Source of the DNA: Flabesymbios commensalis
Lineage: Eukaryota > Annelida > Polychaeta > Terebellida > Flabelligeridae
Direction of reading: 5' to 3'
DNA: 64,000 bases
NCBI GenBank assembly: GCA_964017125.1
Contig: OZ024912.1
Coordinates: forward strand, 84,836,857 to 84,900,856
The notes under the pieces were generated by a model. The model was not told where the DNA came from. It did not search any database and worked only from the letters and a program-made list of their open reading frames with translations. The position numbers were made by a program, and so were the translations under genes. Within the stretch, counting starts at the first letter, position 1, and every line of letters begins with the position of its first letter. This document shows, one piece after another, positions 46,094 through 57,027 of this stretch.

Positions 46094-49000
46094 TAATAAA
46101 TCAATTTTGACGCATAGCGTACTTAAAATTGATGTTTTAATAAAGGCTGTGCCGAAATGGTAACGACATAAATGGTTTCCAAACTCCACTCGAGCCTAAA
46201 TATATATATATATTTCAAACTAGCTAAGAAACAAGTCACAGAATACTTCAAATATGCACAAAATCAGAGCATCGATTCTTGTGCAAAAAGAGGATCGAAA
46301 ATTTCTGAGTCTCCATTTTTGTGCAAAAATCGGATCGAAACGTTCGGCTCACTATGAGGTAGGCGCCCTCTCATTTGGCCAATGTCGATTCTTGTGCAAA
46401 AAAAGGATCGAAAAATCTGAGTGTCAGATCTTGTGCAAAAATCGGATCCAAAATTTTGAGCCTAGGAGTATTGTGATTGGTTCAAAACCACGTCCTCTGA
46501 TTGGTAGATGCAATCTACCAATCAGAAAGAGGCTTAATCTTGCCTGTGAAATGTGTATATAAGGCACAGCCAAACCATATCATATTGTTAATTTGCAAGC
46601 GAGAGAAATTTCTCCCATATCATATTACTTTCGACAGAGCAGTCGTTACCATTTCGGCACAGCCTTTATTAAAACATCAATTTTAAGTACGCTATGCGTC
46701 AAAATTGATTTATTTTAATGGAAGGATCTGTGCCTTCAATGGTAACGACATAAATGGGACTTGTTGCAACGTCGAAAGTATCAAATTGAATTTCTAATAG
46801 AATTATGAGATATAATGAAAATCAACATAATTCATTCACTAAAAACATATTTACAATTATATATATTTTTTTTTCATATATATAGATAAATAACTCTATA
46901 TATACATATTTATATATATATATTTTTTTTTTCTCATTTTCAAGGAGTAATCAGATATCTCCAAGCAACGCCCTCTGAACAGAAATGTGTTCAGAGGCCG
47001 AGGCCCCTTGTGGAAGAGGTCTTATGTAATAGTTGGCCATCGTCTTGATACAAGACCAGTCTGCCGCGGCCATGATTGTCGAAATTGGAACTGCTTTGGC
47101 TGCGGCCCATGTGGCGGCCGCAGCCCTAGTAGATCCTCCTGGGGCCAGAATCCCGGCCGAATCCAGTACCTTCGACAACCATGAGCGTATCGTCTGCTTC
47201 GATGCCGGCTTCAAAGGTTGAACAGTAGTGCGGAACAGCTGCATGTGGCCCCCTCTCTCCCCCTCCGTTCTTCTTAGATATTCTCTAAGATTTTCTAGAG
47301 GGCACAGCTCTCGGCAAGCTTGCTTTGAGATTATAACGTCTTGAGGGATGTGACCAGGCCTATCCTGCTTCGCACCGAACACCAAGTGAAAGTGCCATGA
47401 ATCGTTTGTCTTGAACAAGTGATCTTCATCAATATGCAGTAATGACAGATCACTCGCTCTTCTTGCTGAAGCCAACGCCAATAACATCGCCACTCTCCAA
47501 GTTAGTTTTTGTCTGGAAAGCTCTTCTGGATTTCCCCAAGATCTCAGCATCTCCAGAACTGTCGAGACGCTCCAGATAGGTTTTACCTTCCTAGGCGGTG
47601 GTCTTGCCAGGAACACTGCCTTCATAAAGCGACATACCATTGGATGTTGACTCAGAGGACTGTTCGTAAGCGGGTCGATAATTGTTGCAACGGCCGCTCT
47701 ATGGACCCTGATGGTAGACCATGCCATGTGTCTATCCTCGTAAAGAAACCATAGATACTTCAGGAACTGCCCTACAGTTGGCGTAGTTCTTGGTATAGCG
47801 AATCCCCGACACCACTCTGACCAGTTTCGCCATGCACATGCATATTGGGTCTTTGTAGAACCCCGCCAGGATCCACAGATGAATTCTGCCAAGGTGTTAT
47901 CTGCCCCCTGGACTCTGAATGTTTCCCGCATATGAGCCAAACCGTCAACTTCAGTTTCTGCAACAATGGGAGGGGTCTCCCCGTGCTCAGTTCCCTCACT
48001 GTGCTCGGGTGTTGAGGAAGGCGAAGAGGTGCCCGAACCGCCATCTGAAGCAGCTCCGGCAACCAAGCTGCCCTCGACCAAAAGGGTGTCACCAAGATCA
48101 AAGTTCCCTTGCATTCCCTCATCCTGCCCAGAATCAGAGGAATGACCTGAGGCGGAGGGAAGGCGTACATGTGTTTGAACGTCCATGACTGATTTAACGC
48201 ATTCGTCCCTGCCGAATGATTGTCTCTCCAGTCCAGGGAGAAGTACGTCTTCACCTGAGCCGATCTCCTTGATGCAAATAGATCTACCTGTGGAAGTCCA
48301 AGACGACTGAAGATCCTCTCCGAGACCCTCGGATTTATGAACCATTCCCTCGTCTCTGTCCCCCTGGAAAGGGCGTCTGCTCCCAAGTTTGCTATGCCTG
48401 GCAGATAAGCTGGGCTCAGTGCAATACCATGGTCTCTGCAGAAGATCAGTATCTCCGTCGTTAGTGCATTTAACGTCTCTGACCGGGTCCCTCCTTCCTT
48501 CGCAAGGTAGGCAGCCGCCGTGACATTGTCCAGATGCACCGTTACCCTCTTGTTCCTCAGGTGTCTCAGAAATCCCTGAACTCCCCTGAAAACAGCTAGG
48601 AGTTCCAAGTGGTTGATGTGGAGCTTCCTCTCCGCGGCCGACCATCTGCCGCTGGCCTTTTTCTCGTCCATGTTCGCTCCCCATCCATAGTTGGACGCGT
48701 CCGTGGTCATGGCTATCTGTGTGCTGTATGGCGTCAAATCCATACCAGCTGTAGGGGGTCGAGTCCACCATCGTATCGATTCCCTGGCCTCGTTGCTGAG
48801 GACCAGTCGATCCGACCTCAATGCTTTTATTACTGCCATCTGAAGTGGTCGCAGGAACATCCGGCCCAACTGTACGGCCCGGCGAGCAAAGATCGCCTTG
48901 CCCAAAAATGTTTGGGCCAAGGCTAGACTGGGGTTGGAGAGTAGAGTGCTTCCTAACTGCCTGAAGCCTCTGATCTTGTCCTCTGGTAGGAAGACCCTTA

Positions 49001-52000
49001 GCTTCTTCGTATCCCACAGGAGCCCAAGATACTCGAAGCGCTGTCTTGGCTCCAAGTGACACTTCTTGGGGTTTCTCTGAAAACCTGCTTTCTCTAGAAT
49101 GTCCAGCACCAGTCTCGTGAGACGACTCAGTTCCGGCCGGGAACGGGCGAGCACCAGAAAATCGTCCAGGTAGACGATAATCCTCACCCCATTGGCCCGG
49201 CACAGGGTCACTAAAGGCAGGGTGAGCCTCGTGAACGTTCGCGGAGCTGAACTCAGTCCGAAGGGCAGTCTCCTGAACTGATAACTGCTGCCCTTCCACC
49301 AGAATCAGAGAAAGCGTCTGTGCTGCGCCGCTATGGGGACGTGCAGGTAAGCGTCTTTCAGGTCTATAGTGGCAGCCCAGTCGCCCCTGCGCAGAGATTG
49401 AGATACGTCTTTCAGTGAAGCCATTCGAAAAGTCTTTTTCTTGATGTAAACGTTGAGTCCACTCAGGTTTATGACTGGCCTGAGCCCTCCATCCTTCTTG
49501 GCAACTAGGAAAATGTTGGAGTAAAAACCCCTTTTTCTGTCCTTTACTCTCTCTACTGCTCCTTTGCTCAGGAGGGAGTCGACCTCCTCCTGGAGGACCT
49601 TCTCCCTTTCCTTGTTCATCCTTTCCACCGGAGGTGGTTTTGGTCTTGATACTGGAGGCCTCGACTCGAACTCGAGCCGATGACCCCTGACCGCTTCGCG
49701 CACAAAAACGTCTTTTGCGAAGCGGTCCCACCATTCCCTGCACTGTTCCAGACGGCCCAGAAATTCAGGACCTCCTGGAGAAAGGTCTCTGTCCTCTGCT
49801 ACCTCGACTTCCTCTGGTGCCTCTGGATCCTGAACCGCGGCTTCCGCGGCTGCTCCCCCGAAAGGGCTGTCTGTCTGTGGACTGCCTGAATCCTTGGGAG
49901 TGGTTCTGGTTGGAGTGTGGCCTCCTCACTGGTGAGCGGCTACGATCTCTCCTGGCTGGCCTTGAGGCTCTTGAGTTTGATCTCAAGGCGGCCATGAGCA
50001 TATCCTGCTGTCTCCTTGAACTGCTTGCCTGTATTGCTGGCTGTAGAGATGAAGCCAGTAAGGAGTCAAACCCCAGGGGGGTTGTCTTGATGAGCTGCGA
50101 AAGCACTCTGTCCAATGAGGTCGTCTCCAGGGCTGTCCTCCTCTGTTTAGCCACATCATTGAACTTAGATGCCAAAATCCTCAGAGCATGCCCCAAAGGA
50201 TGGGTCGAAGCCTGTGTGACCTCTCTGTGAGCTTCCAAGATTCTGTCTTTGATCGGACCCTCTTCCAAGTCGTCCACAGCCGACAGCAGATGTTTAGAGG
50301 CGCCCTCCAGGTCATCTAGTCCAGTCGTGAGCGCGTGAGCAATGATGCCCAAGTCTTTCTGCCTCCGTCTGAGCGTCGCATCAGCAGCTTGGAACCTTGT
50401 GTTTGTAGGGATTTCCATGGGTGCCTCGGCGTCCAGGAACGGCTTAGCCGCCGGATCCCCAGAATAAATCCGCTCCACCATGTCTGTTTTGATGGAGGGG
50501 TCCATCACCCTGCCGCCTCGGACTTGCCTCCAGAGCGACAGTTGTCTCACTGACGGTGTCACCACCACTTTCTGTCTTGGTAAAGCAGAGCCTAGACCCG
50601 TCAAACTATAACCGTCTAGGCCCTCGATCCCCTGGAACGGGTTGTAGACTTCCTCCTGGTCCTCCACCACTGGATCCTCATGCCATTCTGGAAGTGTCTC
50701 GTCCTCAATGACGTGTGCCCTTACGGCTACCGGGTGCCCCACTGGAAAGGCATGCCCTCCAGTGTGGACGACTGAGTGAGCCCAGCGAGGCTCATCAGTT
50801 AACAGTTCATGATGGGTTGAAGCAGGGACATCCCGGGGAACGTCAGTCAGCGGACCCTGAGCCCTGAGTGGCCCAGTTCCTGGTGCGTAAGACATCGGAC
50901 CCTGGACCGTGGGTGGTCCAGTTCCTGGCGTGGTAGACAGCGGACCCTGGGCCGTGGGTGGCCCAGTTCCTGGTGTGGTTGGTAGTGGAAACTGGGCCGT
51001 GGGGGGCACAGTTCCTGGTGAAAAAGCCAGCGGACCCTGGACCGTGGGTGGTCCAGTTCCTAGAGCGGGGGTGGGTTCACGCCCCGGTAGCATCGCCATC
51101 ATCTCCCTCATGGAGTCTCGCATCATAGCCTGCATCTCCTTTCTCATCTCCTCCTTCCAACCATCAGAGGGACTTGAGGCGGGAGCCGGCCTGGCTACCC
51201 GTTGCGTCTGCTGCTGTTGAGTGCCTGCTACCCTCTCGGGTGAGAGAGGTAGAGGAGAGAGATACCCCCGCTCGAACACAGCCGTGTCAAACACAGCGTT
51301 TTCAACGTCCCCAGTATCATCGGGGATAATGAGAACGTTCTCCTGACGTCTCAAGTCATTTAAAGTGACTGTGGCAGCTGGCAGTTGCTTCTTCTCCTTC
51401 TCCGTCTTCTCCACCTTCTCCTGCTTCTTCCTGTCCCCCTTAGCGCTGCTTGGGGTACATGAAGCACTTCTAGCAGAAATAGGAAGCTGTACCACTACGG
51501 AAGGAAGCTTATGCTTTGATGACTTCTCTTCCGACCTGGGTCTTCTTCTCTCGTCTCTGCTGCTCATAATGAAGGTAGATGAATGTAGCTTGAAATCAAT
51601 TTAAACTGAGATAAAATTTCTCGAGCTGGAAATTGACAATATGATATGGTTTGGCTGTGCCTTATATACACATTTCACAGGCAAGATTAAGCCTCTGATT
51701 GGTAGATTGCATCTACCAATCAGAGGACGTGGTTTTGAACCAATCACAATACTCCTAGGCTCAAAATTTTGGATCTGATTTTTGCACAAGATCTGACACT
51801 CAGATTTTTCGATCCTCTTTTTGCACAAGAATCGACATTTGCCAAATGAGAGGGCGCCTACCTCATATGAGCCGAACGTTTCGATCTGATTTTTGCACAA
51901 AAATGGAGACTCAGAAATTTTCGATCCTCTTTTTGCACAAGAATCGATGCTCTGATTTTGTGCATATTTGAAGTATTCTGTAACTTGTTTCTTAGCTAGT

Positions 52001-52089
52001 TTGAAATATATATATATATTTAAGCTCGAGTGGAGTTTGGAAACCATTTATGGCGTTACCATTGAAGGCACAGATCCTTTCATTAAAAC
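46094..52089 (-). mobile_element. DIRS-type tyrosine-recombinase retrotransposon, nearly whole
   Basis: About 6.0 kb. Inverted terminal repeats of about 0.5 kb lie at 46094-46610 and 51601-52089. An internal region at about 46630-46765 is complementary to both outer ends, the arrangement known from DIRS-1. On the minus strand are a gag-like frame (49765-51567, with proline/glycine-rich repeats and an RG-rich end), a reverse transcriptase/RNase H region (about 47772-49703, YLDD motif) and an overlapping tyrosine recombinase region (about 46951-48000). Overlap of the last two is usual in DIRS elements. It looks nearly whole, with about one break seen, and is probably young. Confidence 0.9.
46253..46460 (+). 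repeat. Short repeats in the DIRS terminal repeat
   Basis: About five spaced copies of TTGTGCAAAAA followed by GGATCGAAA-like sequence. The mirrored set is at 51770-51960. They may be binding or structural repeats of the element's end. Confidence 0.75.
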
Positions 52090-52186
52090 AACTGAAGATC
52101 TGCATGAGCCATCCTACACAGAGCACTTTGCAGCCTGCTCCAACCAGACACAGACGGCACGCGTGTATCATAATGCGGACAGCTCT

Positions 52187-52295
52187 CCCAGCAAACACGA
52201 AGACTTGACCCAATGTTGTTTCAATGTTGGTCCAGCGCCGTTGGCGGTGGGCCAATAGTGAAACAGCATTGGGTCAAATCCTCGCGTTTGCTGGG
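52187..52295. mobile_element. MITE family A, complete hairpin
   Basis: CCCAGCAAACACGAAGACTT and its complement at CGCGTTTGCTGGG, with GACCCAATGTTGTTTCAATG pairing to CATTGAAACA-like sequence opposite. It lies about 100 bp beyond the DIRS element. Confidence 0.88.
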
Positions 52296-53280
52296 CTCCA
52301 CACAGGTATCTGTCTACACCCACTCCTCCCCCACCATAATATTCTCGCCAGCCGATCAGGGTACTTTTAGCAAGACAGTCGGCCAATCACAAGCTTACTA
52401 CAATACTTGAAATTGAGAGTGGGGGATATGACCTCAACCATCTGCACATTTTAACATGCGAAGTAGCAGTGTCTAGGGTGGGCAGTGTAGAGCCATCTGG
52501 GCAACCAGAAACAGAACAACTGATAATATTTATATCTGGTCACAAACTCGATCAGTCTACCAGTCAGGGTCCACCAGTCACTTATGAATCATATTAGGAT
52601 ATATTTTTCCAAGGTATTTAAGTAACGATAATCACCTCCATATGGCAAGTTATTGCTAAGTACAAATGCACAATCAGAAGAACCTGAGGACAAATAACCA
52701 ATTTAAATGACGCTAGTTCTAACAACGACAAATGGATAGGGAAAAATATTATGAAGAAATTTTAATATACAAAGTCACATTTTTAAAATAACCTGTTTTT
52801 AAATATACATAAATAAATAACATATTGGATATCATATGGCATACGAATTGTTGCAAGCTCTATTCGAACAAATAAAAGTGTGAATTTTGGTGACATGTTG
52901 CACATTCATAACGTTTCTAAGTTTAAACACACAATAATGTATATTCAGTGTTATCACAAGTAAATTAGTTTTGATCACATTACTGTGGCCTTTTTTTGTG
53001 AAGTTGTTATCTATATCGCAAGTAGCAAACAGGCCAGTTTTATTCCAAGTACTAACATTGAACATAAGACACGTTTTACAATTATAAGGTGTATCTCAAG
53101 TGTATACAAACGAGTTCTGATTCATTGATTGCGTGATTGATTGCCTACATTTGTATTGTTTTTTTTTCATGTATCACGTATCTGAGGCTTATCTCTGGCA
53201 TGTCCAGTGTGTACACGTTGATTGCTTTCAAGATCCTACCTAAATGAAAATAGTATATGTCATGTATCACACATATAATA
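52296..53280. other. 3' flank of the zinc-finger gene
   Basis: No separate gene is seen. On the minus strand AATAAA occurs at 53039-53044, about 240 bases after the zinc-finger stop. At about 53145-53250 a decayed extra finger can be read (LKAINVYTLDMPEIS), suggesting a longer ancestral finger array. Confidence 0.55.
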
Positions 53281-53283
53281 TGT

Positions 53284-54861
53284 CTAAGGTTTTTCTCTCG
53301 TCTGAACACGCTTACTAGGTTTTTCTCTCGTGTGAACACGCTGATGTCTTTTAAGAGCTATCTTAATTTTAAACCCCTTATCACACACTAAACACGTATA
53401 GGGTCTCTCATCGGAGTGAACAAGCTGATGCCTTTTAAGATCCTGCTTAATTTTAAAAGACTTATCACATATAAAACACATGTAAGGTCTCTCATCGGTG
53501 TGAACACGCTGATGTATCTTTAATTTGAACCTCAGTGTAAATCCTCTACCACACGTATCACACCAATAAGAATAAGCTCCAGTGTGAGTGGCCTCATGCC
53601 ACTTTAAGTTCTTTAATTGTGTGAATCGTTTGTGACATGTTTTACATTCATACGTTGTCTCAGTGTGAGCATGCTGATGCTGTTTCAGATTACTTTTCAT
53701 TGTGAATCTTTTATGACACATTTCACATTCGTAAGGTTTCTCGCCAGTGTGAACCCGCCGATGCTCTTCCAGGTGACTCTTCTGTATAAATCCTTTGTCA
53801 CATATATCACACCGATGAGAATAATCTCCAGTGTGAATCGCTTCATGATTCTTCAAACTTCTTAGGCGTGTGAATTCTTTGTGACATGTGTTACACATGT
53901 ATGGTTTATCAATCATGTGAACGTTTTGGTGACTTTTCAAGCCATCTGCCAATGTAAATCTCTTGTGACATGTTTTACATTCATAAGGCTTATCTCCAGC
54001 GTGAATACGCTTATGTGTATTCAGACCTCCCTTCCATGAAAATCTCTTGTGACATGTTTCACATTCATAAGGTTTTTCTCTAGTGTGAACAGGCCGATGT
54101 GATTCCAAATGATTCTTCTGGCTGAATTGCTTTCCACATACATCACACTGATGGGGGGATTTACCAGTGTGAATCACTTCATGAGTCTTTAAACTTGATG
54201 ACCGTACAAATCCTTTGTGACATACCTTACATACATAAGGTGTATCAGCGTGAATGCGTGTATAACCAGAGTGAATAAGCTCATGTTGTGTCATATTACG
54301 CTTGTGTGCGAATCCTTTATCACAGATTTTACATTTAAAAGGTTTATCACCAGTGTGAACTCGCTCATGTTCTTGTAAAAAGGACTTCCGTATAAATCCT
54401 TTATGACATGTATCACACCGATAAGGATACAATCCAGTGTGACTCATTTCGTGATACCTCAGATCTGTAGATTTTTTAAATCGCTTATGACATGTTTTAC
54501 ATTCATAAGGCTTATCATTGGTATGAACAAGCTGATGTGATTTCAATTCGCCCTTTTGTGTAAATCTTTTGCTACATGTTCTACATTCAAACTTTTTCTC
54601 ATGAGTGTGAATACGATGATGTCTTCTAAGGCTGCTCACCCGTGTAAAACCTTTATGACACGTACCACACACAGTAGCACTGCTTTTTTGTTTTGTATTA
54701 ACTGCGATTGAACACTTGTCAGTTTCCTTATCCACTTCCAGCTCACGTCTAACATTTCGAAAATTAAAATATACAAAACTGCCTGTTTTCATACTTTCTG
54801 ACATAAAGCTATACTTCGCAGCCATAAGGAAAGTGTGTCTCGGTTCCATGTCCATGGTCAT
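53284..54861 (-). CDS. C2H2 zinc-finger protein with sixteen fingers
   Basis: An intact frame of 525 residues. After about 65 residues without a recognised domain come sixteen C2H2 fingers in tandem, mostly Cys-x2-Cys-x12-Cys-type spacing with CxTCHKxF and a HTGEKP-like linker. One linker (HSGYTRIHADTPY) is extended. The protein is expected to bind DNA in the nucleus and act as a transcription factor. Finger repeats are close to one another (CKTCHKRF occurs several times), which points to tandem growth. The sequence upstream of the first ATG is open for 38 bases to a possible AG acceptor at about 54900, so an upstream exon is possible. No KRAB or BTB domain is visible. Confidence 0.88.
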   Translation of the reverse strand: MTMDMEPRHTFLMAAKYSFMSESMKTGSFVYFNFRNVRRELEVDKETDKCSIAVNTKQKSSATVCGTCHKGFTRVSSLRRHHRIHTHEKKFECRTCSKRFTQKGELKSHQLVHTNDKPYECKTCHKRFKKSTDLRYHEMSHTGLYPYRCDTCHKGFIRKSFLQEHERVHTGDKPFKCKICDKGFAHKRNMTQHELIHSGYTRIHADTPYVCKVCHKGFVRSSSLKTHEVIHTGKSPHQCDVCGKQFSQKNHLESHRPVHTREKPYECETCHKRFSWKGGLNTHKRIHAGDKPYECKTCHKRFTLADGLKSHQNVHMIDKPYMCNTCHKEFTRLRSLKNHEAIHTGDYSHRCDICDKGFIQKSHLEEHRRVHTGEKPYECEMCHKRFTMKSNLKQHQHAHTETTYECKTCHKRFTQLKNLKWHEATHTGAYSYWCDTCGRGFTLRFKLKIHQRVHTDERPYMCFICDKSFKIKQDLKRHQLVHSDERPYTCLVCDKGFKIKIALKRHQRVHTREKPSKRVQTREKP

Positions 54862-56432
54862 TGCAGAACACTTTTTGTTAAACCATATGTCGCCAGCTTC
54901 TAAAATCTATTTCTTCTGAATGAAATCTGTAATTAAATCAAAACAGGCCATTTAAATCATAACTAGATACGTTTTGAAAGCAGCACCAAGAACACAAAAA
55001 TGTGGAAATTAAAGGTTCAAAATTAAAGGAAATGAGGAAATGTACTTTGGAAAAATAGAAATGAGATTCAGATGCCTGCCAGATTCATTTCCCATACAGG
55101 GGTTAGCAACAACAGTAGCAGTCATACAGCTTGATTTATTCAACGACCGAAATTTATTAAATGGCAATAAATTACGAACATATAGATGTTTTAAAATTAG
55201 TCTTGTAACGGAAGATTATGTGAAGTTAAACATACGAAGACATGACATGAACGTCGCATATTATCCATGCTAAGATGTGGCACTTTGCCTCTCCATGTAG
55301 AGACTGGTAGATGAAGTCGGCCCGTGAAACCTTTAGACCAACGTAGGCTATATGTACATATTTTAATCAAAATAAAAAGTACACTTTTTAATTGAATGTG
55401 ATATTTAATACTGATTACGCTGATTTTAATGCTAAAGATATAGATTTTTTTATAATGAACTGCACACCCTATTTATATGCGCTCGCCAAGCTTGTTTTTG
55501 CTATGTTTAATAGATGAAAGTCTTTTTCTTAGTAATTTTTTGTGTCTCGTAAGCCGAACACCGGCTCAATGTCATATATGTTTTAGCTGAAACAATTAGT
55601 CCACCCCCCCCCCCCACACACACACACACTACTCACCAGCACCAACTTTTTAAAAAACTTTGATGTGTCCAAAACATGAAATGAGATGTTACCGGGGACA
55701 AACTTTATATTTTGACCACTTTTAAGGGGGTACCCACAAATCTATCTAAATTTTAAATTCCCGTTGTAAAAACACATCACCTATAGCGGTACAGTAAAAA
55801 ATCGTCTCTCCACAAGCATTTTTTTTATTAAAAAATAATCAAAATGAACAACAAAACAAACCAGTCGACATGATCAAAGGAAAGGACATAATAAATGGCA
55901 GTTATCGAACATATCCATAGCTGGCCTATGTTTTCTGAACCCAGATATGCGTATGCTTAAAAATGAATGGTATTTACAAATGTCATACATATTTTTTAAT
56001 TTGTGTGTGCCGAATTCGAATCTGTCGGATAACATTCTATATGCAAAACACATAATAGCCACCAAAATGTTAAGAACCCCCCATATTTTCTATAGTTTGT
56101 CGCACATAAAAGCACAATTTATGGTTTCTTCAATATTTTTAATTGATAATTTTTTTATTGTGACTTTGGAAAGAAATGACCTTTAAATCAAAGGTATCCG
56201 CCGTTTTTTATGTATTTACTGAATAAACGTTACTGATTTTAAAGAAAAAATCCAAAGTGGCCGCGAAATTCACCATTATACATTATACCCACAAACCCAT
56301 AACCCTAACCTTGAAACAAAATGGCTATCAAAATGTGAATTAAACCTCTTTTTTTTTGTGGCTCAGAATTGCTCCATTTATTGATTTTGTATGACTTGGG
56401 CGCCGAAACAAACATTTCTAATGTTTATTGTT
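54862..56432. other. No gene seen
   Basis: AT-rich sequence. A poly-C/(CA)n microsatellite lies at 55604-55630. Short open frames at 55040-55273 and 55947-56186 carry no domain. Confidence 0.5.
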
Positions 56433-56443
56433 CATCGCCTGAC

Positions 56444-57016
56444 AAAAAATGAAATGAATCGGGCTTTAGGCCACCTTTGTGCACATATAGGCTAAACTGG
56501 GCCAGGAGAACCTCCTGAGGATGATGAGATGACACTGTCCTCCAGACACAAGATTCGAAATTCGAGCCCTGGCGGTCTGAGGCCGAGCACGCTACCTCTC
56601 GGTCATGGAGGCTCCCCACAATACTGACTTTCACACGTGGATGGGGAAGAAACAATTTTGTATGGGCGGGGGCCCTAGGGTAGTGGTTAGCACCGCTGCC
56701 TTTCACGCCAGAGTCCGGGGTTCGGTTCCCGGTCTCGGCGGTTTGAAAGAAACAAAATGTTTCTTCCCCATCCACGTGTGAAAGTCAGTATTGTGGGGAG
56801 CCTCCGTGACCGAGAGGTAGCGTGCTCGGCCTCAGACCGCCAGGGCTCGAATTTCGAATCCTGTGTCTGGAGGACAGTGTCATCTCAATCATCTCACCAT
56901 CCTCAGAAGGTTCTCCTGGCCCAGTTTAGCCTATATGTGCACAAAGGTGGCCTAAAGCCCGATTCATTTCATTTCCTGAGGATGATGAGGCTCCCCACAA
57001 TACTGAGCTTCACACG
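56444..57016. mobile_element. Compound SINE insertion: minus copy, plus copy, and a partial third piece
   Basis: CATCGCCTGAC at 56433-56443 and 57017-57027 flanks the whole block as one target-site duplication. Inside are a minus-strand second half of the dimeric SINE (56447-56657), a complete plus-strand copy (56664-56974) and a short minus-strand piece with an internal deletion (56975-57016). The three pieces match each other very closely. Confidence 0.85.
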
Positions 57017-57027
57017 CATCGCCTGAC

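Noticed and set aside
47919-51220. Plus-strand open frames across the DIRS element
   Set aside because: They are antisense shadows of GC-rich coding regions on the minus strand.
56425-57026. Open frames of about 90-116 codons
   Set aside because: They translate the SINE copies; the same peptide appears at 12122-12388 in another SINE.
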